A stretch of DNA of 31,214 nucleotides from assembly GCA_046530785.1 (NCBI GenBank), contig JBHEQT010000014.1, positions 1 through 31,214 on the forward strand, in the 5' to 3' direction. A model generated the notes under the pieces. The model did no database searches and had not been told where the DNA came from. It worked only from the letters and a program-made list of their open reading frames with translations. The stretch comes from Arsenophonus sp046530785 (GTDB taxonomy: Bacteria; Pseudomonadota; Gammaproteobacteria; Enterobacterales; Enterobacteriaceae). A program made the position numbers and the translations under genes. Shown here one piece after another: positions 19,396 through 30,698 of the stretch (position 1 is the first letter of the stretch; each line of letters begins with the position of its first letter).

Positions 19396-21990
19396 TCATT
19401 TTTCTATCCATTTACCATCTATATAAAATGCATTCCATCCAGTGGCTTTACCATTTTTTTTTGAGGAAATATATTGTTGTTTAGTTTTATGACTAAATTT
19501 AATAATTGTTTTATTTCCATCAGGATCTACCGATGGAGCTAAAGTTAAATAATTAAATTTAACTGGTAACCGATCTTTAAAACGAATTAACTCTTCAACA
19601 AAAGGTGCGCGGGTCTCTCTTGATTTTGGAAAAGTATTAGCAGCTAAAAATATTCCTGATGCACCATCTCTTAACATAAAATAAGCATCAGATTTTTCAC
19701 AAGATAATTCCGAAAGGGGGATAGGATTTTCTTTAACTAAAGCCACTTGACCACTCTTTAAGATTTTTCGAGTATTTTTACAGTCTTCATTTATACATTC
19801 CATATATTTTCCAAATCGTCCTATTTTGATATGCATTTCTGAAGCACATTTATCACATTCAATAACAGGTTCATCGTATCCTTTAATGTGGAATTCACCT
19901 TCCTCAATCTCATAACCACTACATAAAGGATTGTTACCACATATATATAGTTTTCGTTTTTTATTAATAAAATAACTATCCATCACAGTAGAACAATTAT
20001 AGCATCTTCGTTTATGTTTAAAAATATATCTTTTAATATCTTCTCTTTCTTCTACTAAGGAATTAGATAATTTATTTTCAGAAATTAAATTAATTGTTTT
20101 TTTACAACAGTCTTTTGCTGCCAAATTATAACCAGAACATCCTAGAAAAACACCAGTAGAAGCGGTTCTAATCCCCATTTGTCTTTGACAATCAGGACAT
20201 TCAATTGATGTCAATACCATTGAATTTAATCGCATTCCGCCTTCCTCAGGCGCCTTATTTGCATTTTCAAGTTTCTTAATGAAAAGAGAAAAAAAATTAT
20301 CTAATACACTCTTCCAGTTGATGCGATTTTCTGCTATCAAGTCAAGCTGATCTTCCATTCTAGAAGTAAAATCATAATTTATTAACTCACTAAAATTTTC
20401 ATCTAATCGATCAGTAACTATTTCACCTATTTTTTCAGAATAAAAATGACGATTTTTAATTTTTACATATCCTCTGTCTTGAATAGTTGAAATAATAATT
20501 GGATAAGTTGATGGTCGTCCAATTCCACGTTTTTCTAGCTCTTTAACTAGTGAAGCTTCGTTAAAACGTGAAGGTGGTTTAGTAAAGTGTTGGCTATAAG
20601 ATAATTTATTTAATTCAAGATAACTTCCAACTGTTCCTATTTGCAAAATTTTATCTTCATCAGTATTTTGTAATACTGGAATAATTTTAGTCCAACCATC
20701 AAAAAGAAAAATACGCCATTTAGCCTTTAATTCAAAATCTCCAGCTTTAACAGTTAATACCGTTGAATCAAATTCTGCCGGTCTCATTTGAGAAGCAATA
20801 AATTGATTCCAAATTAGGTGATATAATTTTTTAGAGTCCACTTCCATTTTTTTTAAATTATCAATATTAACGTTAATATTAGAGGGACGAATAGCTTCAT
20901 GTGCTTCCTGAGAACTTTTTTGATTGATATAAATATTAGGTTTTTTAGGTAAATATCTTTTACCAAATTTATTCTTAATATAATTACGAGACATTCTTAA
21001 AGAATCCTGACTTAGATTAGTTGAATCAGTACGAATATATGTAATATAACCTGTTTCATAAAGCTTTTGTGCTATTATCATGGTTTTTTTAACGCTAAAA
21101 CCAAGACGAGAATTTGCAGCTTGCTGTAAAGTTGAAGTAATAAATGGAGCGTTTGGTTTACTAATTATTCGTCGATCTTCGATATTTAAGATCTGATAGT
21201 GTTCATCTTTTAATAATGCAACAGCAACATCAATTTCTTTTTTGATCAAAGGTTTAAAAGGATCACCATTTTTGTGTGTTACTTGCATTCGAATTAATGT
21301 TTCATCAATGGTACGTAAATCGGCATAAAGATGCCAATATTCTTGTGGAATAAATTCTTTAATTTCACGTTCTCGTTTAACAATAAGACATACAGCTACT
21401 GATTGAACACGACCAGCAGAAAGACCGCGAGCAATTTTTTTCCATAATAATGGTGAAACCATATAACCAACAACACGGTCTAAAAAACGACGAGCTTGTT
21501 GAGCATTAACACGATCAATATTTAATTCACCAGGATTATCAAAAGCATTTTTTATAGAATTTTTAGTAATTTCATTAAAAGTCACTCGACTAAAACGATG
21601 GTTATCACCACCAATTACTTCTCGTAAATGCCAAGCAATAGCTTCTCCTTCCCGATCTAGATCTGTTGCCAAATATATATGTTCAGCGTTAGAAGCTAAA
21701 TATTTTAATTCAGAAACTATTTTTTCTTTTCCTGGTAAAATTTGATAATTAGCTTTCCATCCATGATATGGGTCAACCCCTATTTGATTTACAAGTTCTT
21801 CATGTTCATCTTTTTTTGTTTTTTTAATCTTTTTGATTGAATTTATATTTTTTTCTGAGATGAAACCACCTTTTTTTGGCAAATCACGTATATGTCCTAC
21901 ACTGCTTTTAACAATATAGTCGTTACCAAGATATTTATTAATTGTCTTGGCTTTTGCCGGAGACTCTACAATAACAAGAGGTTTACCCAT
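19396..21990 (-). CDS. topA: DNA topoisomerase I
   Basis: TopA relaxes negative supercoils by single-strand breakage and rejoining. The 864-residue protein is collinear with E. coli TopA (865). The Toprim domain has Glu9 (IVESPAKAKT) and Asp110, Asp112 and Glu114 in ATDLDREGE. The catalytic Tyr318 is in GYITYIRTDSTNLS. The PPSRFNEASLVKELEKRGIG segment is intact. Three C-terminal tetracysteine zinc ribbons begin at CPDCQRQMG, CYNCSTVMD and CDKCASEMH. After them come the two conserved C-terminal repeats, ending GWNAFYIDGKWIEK. The start ATG follows an AGG about 12 bases upstream. It is the longest open gene in the window and shows no sign of damage. A short palindrome (19389-19404) overlaps its stop codon. 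Downstream, where cysB should be, only a ghost remains. Confidence 0.99.
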   Translation of the reverse strand: MGKPLVIVESPAKAKTINKYLGNDYIVKSSVGHIRDLPKKGGFISEKNINSIKKIKKTKKDEHEELVNQIGVDPYHGWKANYQILPGKEKIVSELKYLASNAEHIYLATDLDREGEAIAWHLREVIGGDNHRFSRVTFNEITKNSIKNAFDNPGELNIDRVNAQQARRFLDRVVGYMVSPLLWKKIARGLSAGRVQSVAVCLIVKREREIKEFIPQEYWHLYADLRTIDETLIRMQVTHKNGDPFKPLIKKEIDVAVALLKDEHYQILNIEDRRIISKPNAPFITSTLQQAANSRLGFSVKKTMIIAQKLYETGYITYIRTDSTNLSQDSLRMSRNYIKNKFGKRYLPKKPNIYINQKSSQEAHEAIRPSNINVNIDNLKKMEVDSKKLYHLIWNQFIASQMRPAEFDSTVLTVKAGDFELKAKWRIFLFDGWTKIIPVLQNTDEDKILQIGTVGSYLELNKLSYSQHFTKPPSRFNEASLVKELEKRGIGRPSTYPIIISTIQDRGYVKIKNRHFYSEKIGEIVTDRLDENFSELINYDFTSRMEDQLDLIAENRINWKSVLDNFFSLFIKKLENANKAPEEGGMRLNSMVLTSIECPDCQRQMGIRTASTGVFLGCSGYNLAAKDCCKKTINLISENKLSNSLVEEREDIKRYIFKHKRRCYNCSTVMDSYFINKKRKLYICGNNPLCSGYEIEEGEFHIKGYDEPVIECDKCASEMHIKIGRFGKYMECINEDCKNTRKILKSGQVALVKENPIPLSELSCEKSDAYFMLRDGASGIFLAANTFPKSRETRAPFVEELIRFKDRLPVKFNYLTLAPSVDPDGNKTIIKFSHKTKQQYISSKKNGKATGWNAFYIDGKWIEK

Positions 21991-22493
21991 AGTTATCTTT
22001 ACCTAAATAGTATTTAAGTGTACTGACTTTCTAGTTAAATCTAATTAAATCTATTTAATTTTTGTTAAATTTATAATGTAATAGATTTTTACTTAAAAAT
22101 ACTTCTTCAAATTTTTTAAATTTATGCTGTGATCATAAATCAACAATATAATTCTTGTTAACAACACAAAAATAAAAGTGCAATTATAGTAAATAACAAA
22201 AATTGTACTTAATATGATAAAATCATAAAAAACCTCCTCTTAATTTTATTTAATATGTTTTTATAGTTATTAAATTTCCTTATTAAAGAAGTGAATAAAT
22301 AATAAAAAATTAATAAATTATATAAAATAACAGAGTTCTTAGTTTAGATAATTGAAAATTTATAAAAAATTAATTTTCAATTGAAATATATTTAATCTTA
22401 CTTTTTTAAGTAATTACTTTTTTAAAAATTTAATTATCAGAGCATTAAAAATATAGGATGAAAAATTCCTGTATTTATTCTAAAATCATTCTT
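21991..22493. other. topA-sohB spacer; yciN not found
   Basis: In E. coli the small gene yciN lies here on the strand opposite topA. I see no open frame and no convincing YciN fossil. The stretch must carry the topA promoter region and the sohB 3' end. A 12-bp palindrome (AAGTAATTACTT) near 22410 is flanked by T-runs, but in this composition it cannot be called a terminator with confidence. Confidence 0.45.
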
Positions 22494-23537
22494 TTAAATA
22501 GAGGTTTTATCTTTTTTCCAGAAGTCTATTAAAAATTTATCTGAATTTTTCATAATACTATCCATTAAACGATCAATAAAACTCTTAGAGGGAGTATAAG
22601 TCACTTCAATAATTTCACGAATATCAATTTGCTTAATGATAATATCATCACTAACTCCTATCTCATCAATTAATCCTTTTTCCTTTGCTTGAATACCGTA
22701 CCAATGCTCACCTGTTGCGACAGCATTAATATCAAGGGTTGGTCGTTTTTGATGCACAAAATTTTTAAATAGTTGATGTGTTTCATTTAAATCTTGTGCA
22801 AATTTCTGACGTCCTTTTTCGGTATTTTCACCAAATAAAGTCAGTGTACGTTTATATTCTCCTGCTGTATGTAATTCTATATCAATATCCTTTTTTTTCA
22901 GTAATCGATGAAAATTTGGTATTTGTGCAACTACACCAATAGAACCAATAATAGCAAAGGGAGCCGCCACAATACGATTGGCAACACAAGCCATCATATA
23001 ACCTCCACTTGCCGCTACCTTATCCACAGAAACAATTAATTTAAGGCCTTTTTCTCGTAAACGATTTAATTGAGAAGCAGCTAATCCATAACCATGAACA
23101 ACTCCACCTTGACTTTCAAGTCTAAGTAAAACTTCATCTTTGTTATCAGCGATCGATAAGATTGCGGTAATTTCTTCACGTAATGAATTAACTTCATGAG
23201 CATTCATGCTCCCTTTAAAATCAATCACAAAAAAACAAGGTTTTTTTAGCGTAATTTGACCAACTTTAGATTCCATTTTTTTCTTTTTTTCTTCAGTTTT
23301 ACGTTGTTTCTTATACTCTTTTAACCAAGATTTATACTCAGGATCACTCATCTTAACCCGTTGCATTTCACGTTGACGTTCTCGATAAGATTCACTTAAA
23401 TCAATAAGTTTTAAATTACCTTTTTTATTATCTTTACGCTGTCCAAAATTAAAAATAACTAACGAAATTAATATAATCACAACAAGTATTGTTACTATTT
23501 TAGCAAAAAATAATCCATACGATGAAAAAAATTCCAC
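22494..23537 (-). CDS. sohB: SohB, inner-membrane S49-family peptidase
   Basis: SohB is a member of the S49 (SppA/protease IV) family, anchored in the inner membrane with its catalytic domain on the periplasmic side. Its overproduction suppresses htrA defects in E. coli, but its natural substrates are poorly known. The 347-residue protein matches E. coli SohB (349). It has one N-terminal membrane helix (about residues 9-31) and a highly charged linker rich in Lys and Glu (about 50-92). The S49 domain follows, with FKGSMNAHEVNSLREEI, the catalytic Ser177 in VDKVAASGGYMMA, and the probable general base Lys229 in GEYKRTLT. The start is GTG (23535-23537), preceded by AAGGA about 11 bases upstream. 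The neighbours on both sides (yciN, yciK) are lost, and no sign of damage is seen. Confidence 0.97.
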   Translation of the reverse strand: MEFFSSYGLFFAKIVTILVVIILISLVIFNFGQRKDNKKGNLKLIDLSESYRERQREMQRVKMSDPEYKSWLKEYKKQRKTEEKKKKMESKVGQITLKKPCFFVIDFKGSMNAHEVNSLREEITAILSIADNKDEVLLRLESQGGVVHGYGLAASQLNRLREKGLKLIVSVDKVAASGGYMMACVANRIVAAPFAIIGSIGVVAQIPNFHRLLKKKDIDIELHTAGEYKRTLTLFGENTEKGRQKFAQDLNETHQLFKNFVHQKRPTLDINAVATGEHWYGIQAKEKGLIDEIGVSDDIIIKQIDIREIIEVTYTPSKSFIDRLMDSIMKNSDKFLIDFWKKDKTSI

Positions 23538-24984
23538 AATTCTATAATCCTTCTTTAAAAAAGATAAACAATGAGAGCATTGTAACTAAAATTTACTAAA
23601 GTACTTATAATTTCTGATTAATAAATTTCAGCAATCAAAAGCAAAAATATAATATTAAATTACAAAAATAAAACTGATTTTTATTTAACTAAAAATCATT
23701 TTTATTTAGAAATCCTATTCGATTTCATCGGACGAAAATAGAATTTTAATTTATTATATTATTTTACAATCTTATTTTTAATCTTTAAAAACCTCAAAAC
23801 TAAAATAGAATTAAATAATAAAACTATTTTTAGAATAAATTTATATCTTTAATTTCTATTTATACCATTTGATTTATTTGTTAACGACAATCTAATTATA
23901 ATATCATAAATTAGCAACTAACATTAACTAAAAATTATTATTATCTTAAGTGCTGTATTACATATTATAGATATGATCCATCCTAAGAATGGAACAAAAT
24001 ATTTTATTAATTTTCTCTATTTAAATTCTTTTATTTTATTAAAATAAAATCTAATTAATAGAGTAGGGGGAATATCTCCTTAAAACTTCTTTTTCATAAT
24101 AGAAAATGAATAAAATAAAATATTTACTATAATATTTTTGTACATAGTAAGATCAAGAATAGACGAAATTTATAATATAGTGTGAATATTAGTCTACACG
24201 GTAGAGCAGAAGAATATATCTCAGAAAATATTTTTTTTTAATCGTCCAGTTCTTTTTTACAGAAACCACATCAAGTAAATCTTTTTAATAAAAATTTCAA
24301 TAAACTTCTATGAGTAAGGTAAAAAGATTAATAAATAATGGGAAATAAGATCTCAGATTATCCAATTTTAGTTGACTGTATAATTGATAGTGGAGCGCAC
24401 TCTTAATTATATTAAACAAACTTTAAAAAATCTTTAATTAAAAACTCTGATTAATATAAAGATATTACTTTATTTGTAGATTAAATCTTTTTTAATTTTT
24501 ATCCAAAAATTGGAATTAAATTAAACTTTTCTATAAATGTATTTATTATTAATAATAAAAATTAAATCAGAATCGTAATATTTATCTTTCCATAACTTGG
24601 AAAAAATTAAGAAGTAAATAATCATGGGAGAGGATTTTTATCTTTTAAAATAATTAAGTAACACTGATGTCAATTTTGTTTTCCTAAAAAGTTAGAAAAT
24701 GTACTTATCCGATATCAATCTAAAATATATTCGTGATTATCGTAATTAGTATCAGTTCTTTTTGTGCAATTTCAGAGTCAATAAAAAGTATATTTTTCAA
24801 AAGAAAAAACTTCTATACGAAATATCATTTATATAATTAAATATGAGGTGGTATTTTATAATTTTTTAAATAATCAGTATCAATCTCCCTTCTATCCTAC
24901 AAAAGATAGTGTATCTTATGTGTTATTGATGTAATTATCAAAAATAATCGATATGCAAAATAAAAAATTAAGTAAGAAAAAATA
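23538..24984. other. gene-free stretch upstream of sohB
   Basis: No open gene or readable fossil was found. In E. coli the yciK start is only a few hundred bases from sohB on the opposite strand. The extra length here may hold an eroded yciK 5' end or inserted material, but nothing supports either clearly. A G-rich patch (GGGGG at 24066-24070) is unusual for the composition. Confidence 0.4.
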
Positions 24985-25630
24985 ATTAGAGAGAAGATGG
25001 GTATGCCAAGTATTTTCCTAAGAAGGATATTAATCCTATTAAGAATAATATCTTTTTTGATAGAAAGTATTTGATTTTTAATATATAAATACTTTTATAC
25101 CTTTATTGATTAAGGAAAAATAAAGCTAAAAAATCAGATTTTGTGAAAAAATAAAACAGTTTATAATCTTGTTTTTTTACTAATCTATTTTATGCGATAA
25201 TCATATAATTAAAATGCATCAAAAATAAAAACTTATTATTTTAAGAGATTTATCAATTTTTTAAGGGAGAGATCAATTTTTCTAGATAAGAAGATTATAT
25301 CTATTTAATTTTATAGGATTTTATATAAATTTTACTCAGAATAAAATTCAAACTGAAAAAATAAAATATCTTCATTAAATATTCTAATTATGAATCAAAT
25401 CAATTCTTAATACTAATAATTTTAAGTCTTAGCATATAAGAGAGTACTAATTTTCGTGATTACTCAATTTTCAAATCTGAAACAGAAAATATCAATTTTA
25501 ACTATTATTTTTTAAATTATTAAATACTAATTAAATGGTTAATTTTATCAATATAAAAATAATAACATAAATGAAAGGTGATATACTGTTCATTATTGAA
25601 TTTAAAAATCTAATAAATTTTATTCTAATA
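24985..25630 (+). pseudogene. yciK: yciK ghost (short-chain dehydrogenase)
   Basis: YciK is a short-chain dehydrogenase/reductase family oxidoreductase. The clearest block (25407-25487) reads, with one stop, LILIILSLSI-stop-ESTNFRDYSIFKSETE. It aligns without gaps of consequence to the YciK segment around SLVFTSSSVGRQG and GAYAASKFATE. The catalytic Tyr (TAC 25461-25463) and Lys (AAA 25473-25475) of the YxxxK motif survive as residues, but the flanking Ala/Gly/Ser are lost. Upstream, DGYAKYF (from about 24998) and ILILLR (about 25030) fit the glycine-rich DGIGREA and the TVILLGR segments. No long open frame exists. The position between sohB and the btuR ghost, on the + strand, matches E. coli. 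Ends are approximate. Confidence 0.65.
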
Positions 25631-25639
25631 TATATTTAC

Positions 25640-26213
25640 TTAATACAAGAAGATCGTATCAAAGAATTTGTATTAATGAATAGAATAATAATCGTAAAAA
25701 AATAAAATTTAACATTAGTGTATAAAACTAATAATTGTAAAAATTACTATTAAGTAAAATACGGAATTATCAAATTCAAAAATAATTATTTTAATTAATA
25801 ATTTTATAATTATTTTTTTTTGGAATTCTCTGTAATATTTATCACAAGAAAAATTACTTTTTCATAAAAAATTCTATAAATAAAACTTTCGCTAATATTA
25901 TAAATATATTGGGGGCATAATGTTTCCATATAGATTTATACTTTACTCTATATTATAGATTATTAATATGGATATGATTTTATCATCATTACTGAAATTT
26001 GTAATTGTAAAGTATATTTCTAATGAAATAATTCACAAACTTTTATTTATTCATTCTTTTTCTCAAAAATATAAATATTTATTATTTTTAAATGAGTTAT
26101 CTATTAATGATAAAATCAATAAAATTTTCCTTAGTAATATATTTTATACAATTCATTATCTTAATTATCTTTTTATACTTATAAAGAAATTCTTTTACCT
26201 ATTAAAGAAGTAA
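25640..26213 (+). pseudogene. btuR: btuR (cobO) ghost, cobalamin adenosyltransferase
   Basis: BtuR adenosylates cobalamin. QEDRIKEFV (from about 25647) fits RQQRVKEKV, and RIIIV (25682-25696) fits RGIIIV. The ATP-binding P-loop that follows (GNGKGKTT) is ruined, including a TAA. VKYGIIKFKNN then fits KKVGVVQFIKG. The last part (25968-26213) is still open for 81 codons by chance. DMILSSLLKFVIVKYISNE lies along DMVLLDELTYMVAYDYLPLE, and the distance from there to the terminal Tyr differs by one codon (77 against 76). The Gly and Arg residues of the ITGRG segment are gone. With no P-loop, no start and internal stops, this is a pseudogene. The + strand location, convergent with rluB, matches E. 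coli. Confidence 0.7.
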
Positions 26214-26399
26214 CTAAATTAATTAAATTAATAGTAAGTATTAATATAAGCACTACCTTTGAATTTTATTTATTTTAACAGGAAAAAAGGTATTGAACTT
26301 TTCCTTATTTTAGTCTCTTTTTATTTTTCTAGCTGAAACGAAGAAAATTCTCTATACTGTTTTATAGCAATAGGAATTTGATTTACTTTAATAAGGAAT

Positions 26400-27215
26400 T
26401 TATTTTGTTTGATCGATAATTTGTAGTTTATTAAATGCAGTAAGATTAACTAATTGATATAAATAATTAATTTTTACTAAACCTAATTGTTTTCCATCTT
26501 CCTTTAAATAATCTTTTTGGTAGATAAATATCACCATAAGGAACTCGGATATCACCATAAGGAACTCGGATGAGGCAGGTAATTGTATTCCTAGAGCCTT
26601 CCCATAAACTTCTTGCTTCACAATTATGTATTCTCAATCAAAGTAATATTAAACCATTGATTTCTTCCTTTTCCACTACAAAATTTCAAAAATTTAAAAT
26701 TAGCTTCACCATCTTCCAGTTGAATACCTTTTATTAATTGATGAATTTTAGCATCATTAATTTCACCAAAACCACGCACTACATATTCACGTTTAATTTC
26801 ATAAAATGAAGGTATTAAACAATTAGCTAATTCTTCATCTCTAGTAATTATAATAATAAACCATAAATATTTATATCTAATTGTTCTATCGAAATCCATT
26901 GAGAACTATTTAATTTAAGTAAACGATCAAATACACAATTAGACGATATTTTGAATAATTATGAATACATAACTTTCCTTCTGGATTATAATAAGCTAAC
27001 ATTCGGACAAACTGTTTTATCCGATTTTTTGATCTTCAAAAGAAAATCATCTAAAAGAATTTTAGTATTAGATATAACTTTTATCGGATATCCAGTATCA
27101 CTAATTGACTGTTAACACTGGATCCTATCCGGATTGAATAAAACTTTCTATTTTTCTACGAGAGTATATATAATAGCGAGAAAGTATTTTTATAACTTTT
27201 GATTTTTCTATTTTT
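26400..27215 (-). pseudogene. rluB: rluB pseudogene (23S rRNA pseudouridine synthase B)
   Basis: RluB makes pseudouridine 2605 in 23S rRNA. The minus strand is readable almost throughout, in alternating frames. KVIKILSRYYIYSRRKIESF (27199 downward) is the S4 RNA-binding domain (KLQKVLARAGHGSRREIES in E. coli). RMLAYYNPEGKLC matches RVLAYYKPEGELC. VFDRLLKLNSSQW and then EQLDINIYGLLL match VFDRLPKLTGARW and GRLDVNTSGLLL; the catalytic Asp codon is at 26875-26877. DEELANCLIPSFYEIKREYV runs on to GEINDAKIHQLIKGIQLEDG. The 3' part is GDIYLPKRLFKGRWK and then, in another frame, INYLYQLVNL. Several frameshifts, stops and a 21-bp tandem duplication disable it. The basic C-terminal tail is missing. 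Similarity is high, so the loss is fairly recent. Confidence 0.92.
26529..26570. repeat. 21-bp exact tandem duplication in rluB pseudogene
   Basis: Two identical 21-bp units (26529-26549 and 26550-26570) are adjacent, each beginning TATCACCATAAGG. On the minus strand the unit covers codons of the conserved RYGDI segment of RluB (here RVPYGDI). It is a recent slippage-type duplication, since the copies are identical in a region that otherwise mutates freely. Confidence 0.95.
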
Positions 27216-28919
27216 AATACTCTATGGAGTATTAATCTCTTTTCTATGATTTAAAGAATTTATAATAATAAAAATAATTATAATAAAGTAATGATCATTA
27301 TACACATGCGTTATAACATAACTAATCAGTACTTTTATTAAAAACTATCGTATTATCCATTCTAAATAAAATAATATTTTGATATTATTCGTTAAATTAG
27401 TAGACCCGTTAATTTTCACCTAAAAATTCTCCATTTATAATGAAGTTGATCTTTCTGCATCACAATTAAACTTTCGATCTCATATACCTTAATAACTTTA
27501 TAAAAGGATAATACAAAAATGATTTTCGTATTATTAATTTTAAATTTATATAAAATATAAAGAATTGAACTAGGAAAACATATTTTTTATTTATTTTAGA
27601 TAAGTAACACCATATCAAAATTTGATTTTTAATTAAAGCCTAACTAAAGTAGGAAATAAATTTTTATAAAATATTTTATCAGTTAAACTTATACTCAATT
27701 GTATAGCTAGATTCAGTTAAATAAGTAATAATATATCTCTTTTTAGTATATATTTACAGAGTAATTAATTAAATGAAATTTAAGATTTTGAAAATAAATA
27801 CAAAAAATTAAACTAATTGAAGAATATAAATCATAAATTCTAAAAAATTCAGTTATTTTTTTTATTAAATGATTGTTATTGTACAACTTTAATTATATTA
27901 GTATATTTCTATTTAAAATATAAAAATTTTTAATTTTCTGATTATTTATTATAAAATAGGACATGAAAAAAATAATTCTTTTATTAATGAATAAATTCTA
28001 TCCTCTTATAAAGTTTATATCATCATCCGAAATTTTATTTATTTACTTCAGATTAAATGGTTTTAAAACATAAAGAATACAATTTATTTATTCTAATTTA
28101 TTATTTAACAATTGAAAGATCTTCCTCTTTTGTTTCCATGTATAGAAGGAAAGATTTAAAATCTTGAAATATAAATTAAGAAATAGTTGATTTTTTATCT
28201 TATAACAATTTTTTATTTTGATTATGATGTGAAGTTTTTGCATCTAAACTAATATTAAAACCACAATATAAATTTAATCTTTTAAAAAAAATATAAATTT
28301 TAATACCGGAAAATAACTTAAAATTTTACTTTTTTATTAAAATAATTTCCTTGTAAGAAAAAACTCTTAACCTTGTTATGAATAATAATCAATTATAGAT
28401 TTTACTTTTATAAATGTTGTTTCTATAAAAACTATAATTGTGAAAAAACAGAATCAGAAAAATTTTATATGACTATGTAAGTTCATGAATAATAAATAAC
28501 TTTTTATTTATATCTTAAAATTTTACTGTTATTTTATTTCTGATGAATATCAATGGTTTATAATATACTATAAATTACTTAAATTCAATTCTTAGATCTA
28601 CATTTTAATAAAAAATTTTATTATTATAAGTACACCTTTACCATGGTTTTTTTGAAAAAAAATGATATGATATCTTTATCCTCTCTAAAATCAATTTATT
28701 TGAAAATTTCTTTAAATTAAAAGTTTTATTTATGAAAATAAAACAAAATATAAGATCAATATTTATATACTTCATAAAACTGGTTTTTATAACTAATTAA
28801 TATAAATTTAAAAAGTAAAAACATGAAAAATATTGTACTCAACAAAATAGTTTTATTATATTAAAAGAGTATACTTAAATTATTAACTTAAATCTTATCT
28901 GTTATATTACTAGTTATCC
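27216..28919. other. gene-free stretch between rluB and the yciO ghost
   Basis: No open gene or convincing fossil was seen. In E. coli yciQ and yciO lie upstream of rluB on the same strand; remains of yciQ and of the 3' half of yciO would be expected here but cannot be read. The sequence is very AT-rich with stops in all frames. Confidence 0.45.
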
Positions 28920-29100
28920 AACCAAATAACTCTAGAGGAGTATTTTAATATCTATTGCTATTAATAATAAAAACCTACAAATCATATTAAATATTAAAAT
29001 ATTAAATTACTAATTATCCCCTTAAGCAAGACAAAAACATATTTTCTGCACTTATCCATAATAAATAATACATTGTTAAAACTATTCTTATAAAAAATCG
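28920..29100 (-). pseudogene. yciO: possible yciO ghost (YrdC/Sua5 family), faint
   Basis: YciO belongs to the YrdC/Sua5 superfamily. Three short blocks on the minus strand appear in the right order. TMYYLLW (29076-29056) fits SGYALGC. DK and then KICFCLA (below 29056) fits EDKNAMERICRIRQ. MICRFLLLIAI (about 29000-28960) fits LMCRDLSELST. Spacing differs by about five codons, and no block is long, so this may be chance. The gene would be in the E. coli position relative to rluB and the trpH fossil, which is the best support. Confidence 0.35.
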
Positions 29101-30698
29101 AATCCCATATTATTTATTTAATTAAGATATGAAATCTAGTAATAAATTAATAAATTTATTATAAAATAATTAATTCATATTTTTTACGAAAGGTTATATA
29201 AGGATAAAATTCAAAGGAATTTCTATTCTTTTCATGAATTATGTATAATTTATCATTTGAAAACTAATAACAGAATTAATTAAAAAAAATATTATTATTA
29301 ATATGGATTTATTTTCTATGATTAAGTTTTTTGCTTTATAAATTTATTGATATTAGTAAATGAGAAAAATCATTTCTTGATTACTGACTTTTATTTAAGT
29401 AAAGGTTATTTTGTAAATTAGCATGAAAGGTAATTTATAAAATCTTCATATCTTGTCAATGTTTAAAAAATCAATCTATATTGATAATTACTATATTAAA
29501 TCGTCATCAAGTAATTATTTACATCATGCGACATTTTAGTAAATTATGTTTAATTTTAAATACTAATTAAAACATCAACACCTGTAGTAATTAATAAAAA
29601 GGATAATGAATATAGCGATATTGTTGAAAATTTAAAATATATATTAAAATGATCTTTTTTAAGTATTATCTTCACAGAAATTTATATTTCTATTTGCAAT
29701 AAGATAAAATCTTTATCAAAGCCTTACAATATAATATCTTAAATCTTGTCATATTTTATATGAAATTTAGAAATATACTATATAATTCATCATATAAAAG
29801 AAAACTTAATTTTGAAGTTAAAAATTAAAAATTTATTATATCCTCAAAATTTTTTAAAGAAAAAACTAGTAAAAAGATAATCGGGATTTATAGATAATAA
29901 AATTAAACTAGAATTATAAATTGATTTAAAGAAATAACTGAACCAGATTATATTACTTTATTTTATTCTAAAATAAGATTAATTCGTTTTTGAGGAAAGG
30001 ATAAATTTTAAGATATTTAATAACTTATAACCCATATTATTCTTATTTTTCAAATATTATTCCACCCTCATTCTCAAAATAATTTAGAAAATTAAAAACT
30101 GAATATTCTCGATATGTTTACGGATATCAATCTTATTTATATAAATTGAATACATTATATAACTAATACGAATAAAAGAAAAAGAATATCACTTATCCAT
30201 TAGTATAGAATGAGAATTGAGTAAAATTATACTGTTTTTACAATTTTCTGGAGATATATATCTCCTTTAGATGAAGATAAGAAGTTTACTATAATAGTAG
30301 TAATATTTCTTAACGTTATTAGTAAAATATAATTATTTATAAGTATATTTTTCCTGAAAATTCTTCTTTTAAATCATAAGTATTTACATATATTTATTTA
30401 TCTATAATTTTATGATAAAAATATGGAATAACTCTTCTTATTAAGATTTAAATAGCAATTTTGCATAATATTTAGCAGAATCTACAAAATTTATTGAGGC
30501 TTATCTTTTTTAAATCTATTTATAATTTTTTGTATATAATATACTAATATATAAAGTATATTATACTATTAATTTTTAATAAAACATCCTACTCTATTGT
30601 AGATAGTAAACAGTAAGGTTTTAATTCTAAATTTTTTATTAATCTTAAAATTACTTGATATATTTAATCTATAAGATATTCATAACTTAATTCCATTA
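29101..30698. other. gene-free stretch
   Basis: Nothing recognised on either strand. By synteny the 3' half of trpH and the 5' end of yciO would fall here, but I could not read them. The sequence is extremely AT-rich, without open frames of note. Confidence 0.45.

Noticed and set aside
22380..22460. Terminator after sohB (AAGTAATTACTT with T-runs)
   Set aside because: The stem is all A/T apart from two G-C pairs, and similar palindromes are common in this composition, so it cannot be distinguished from chance.
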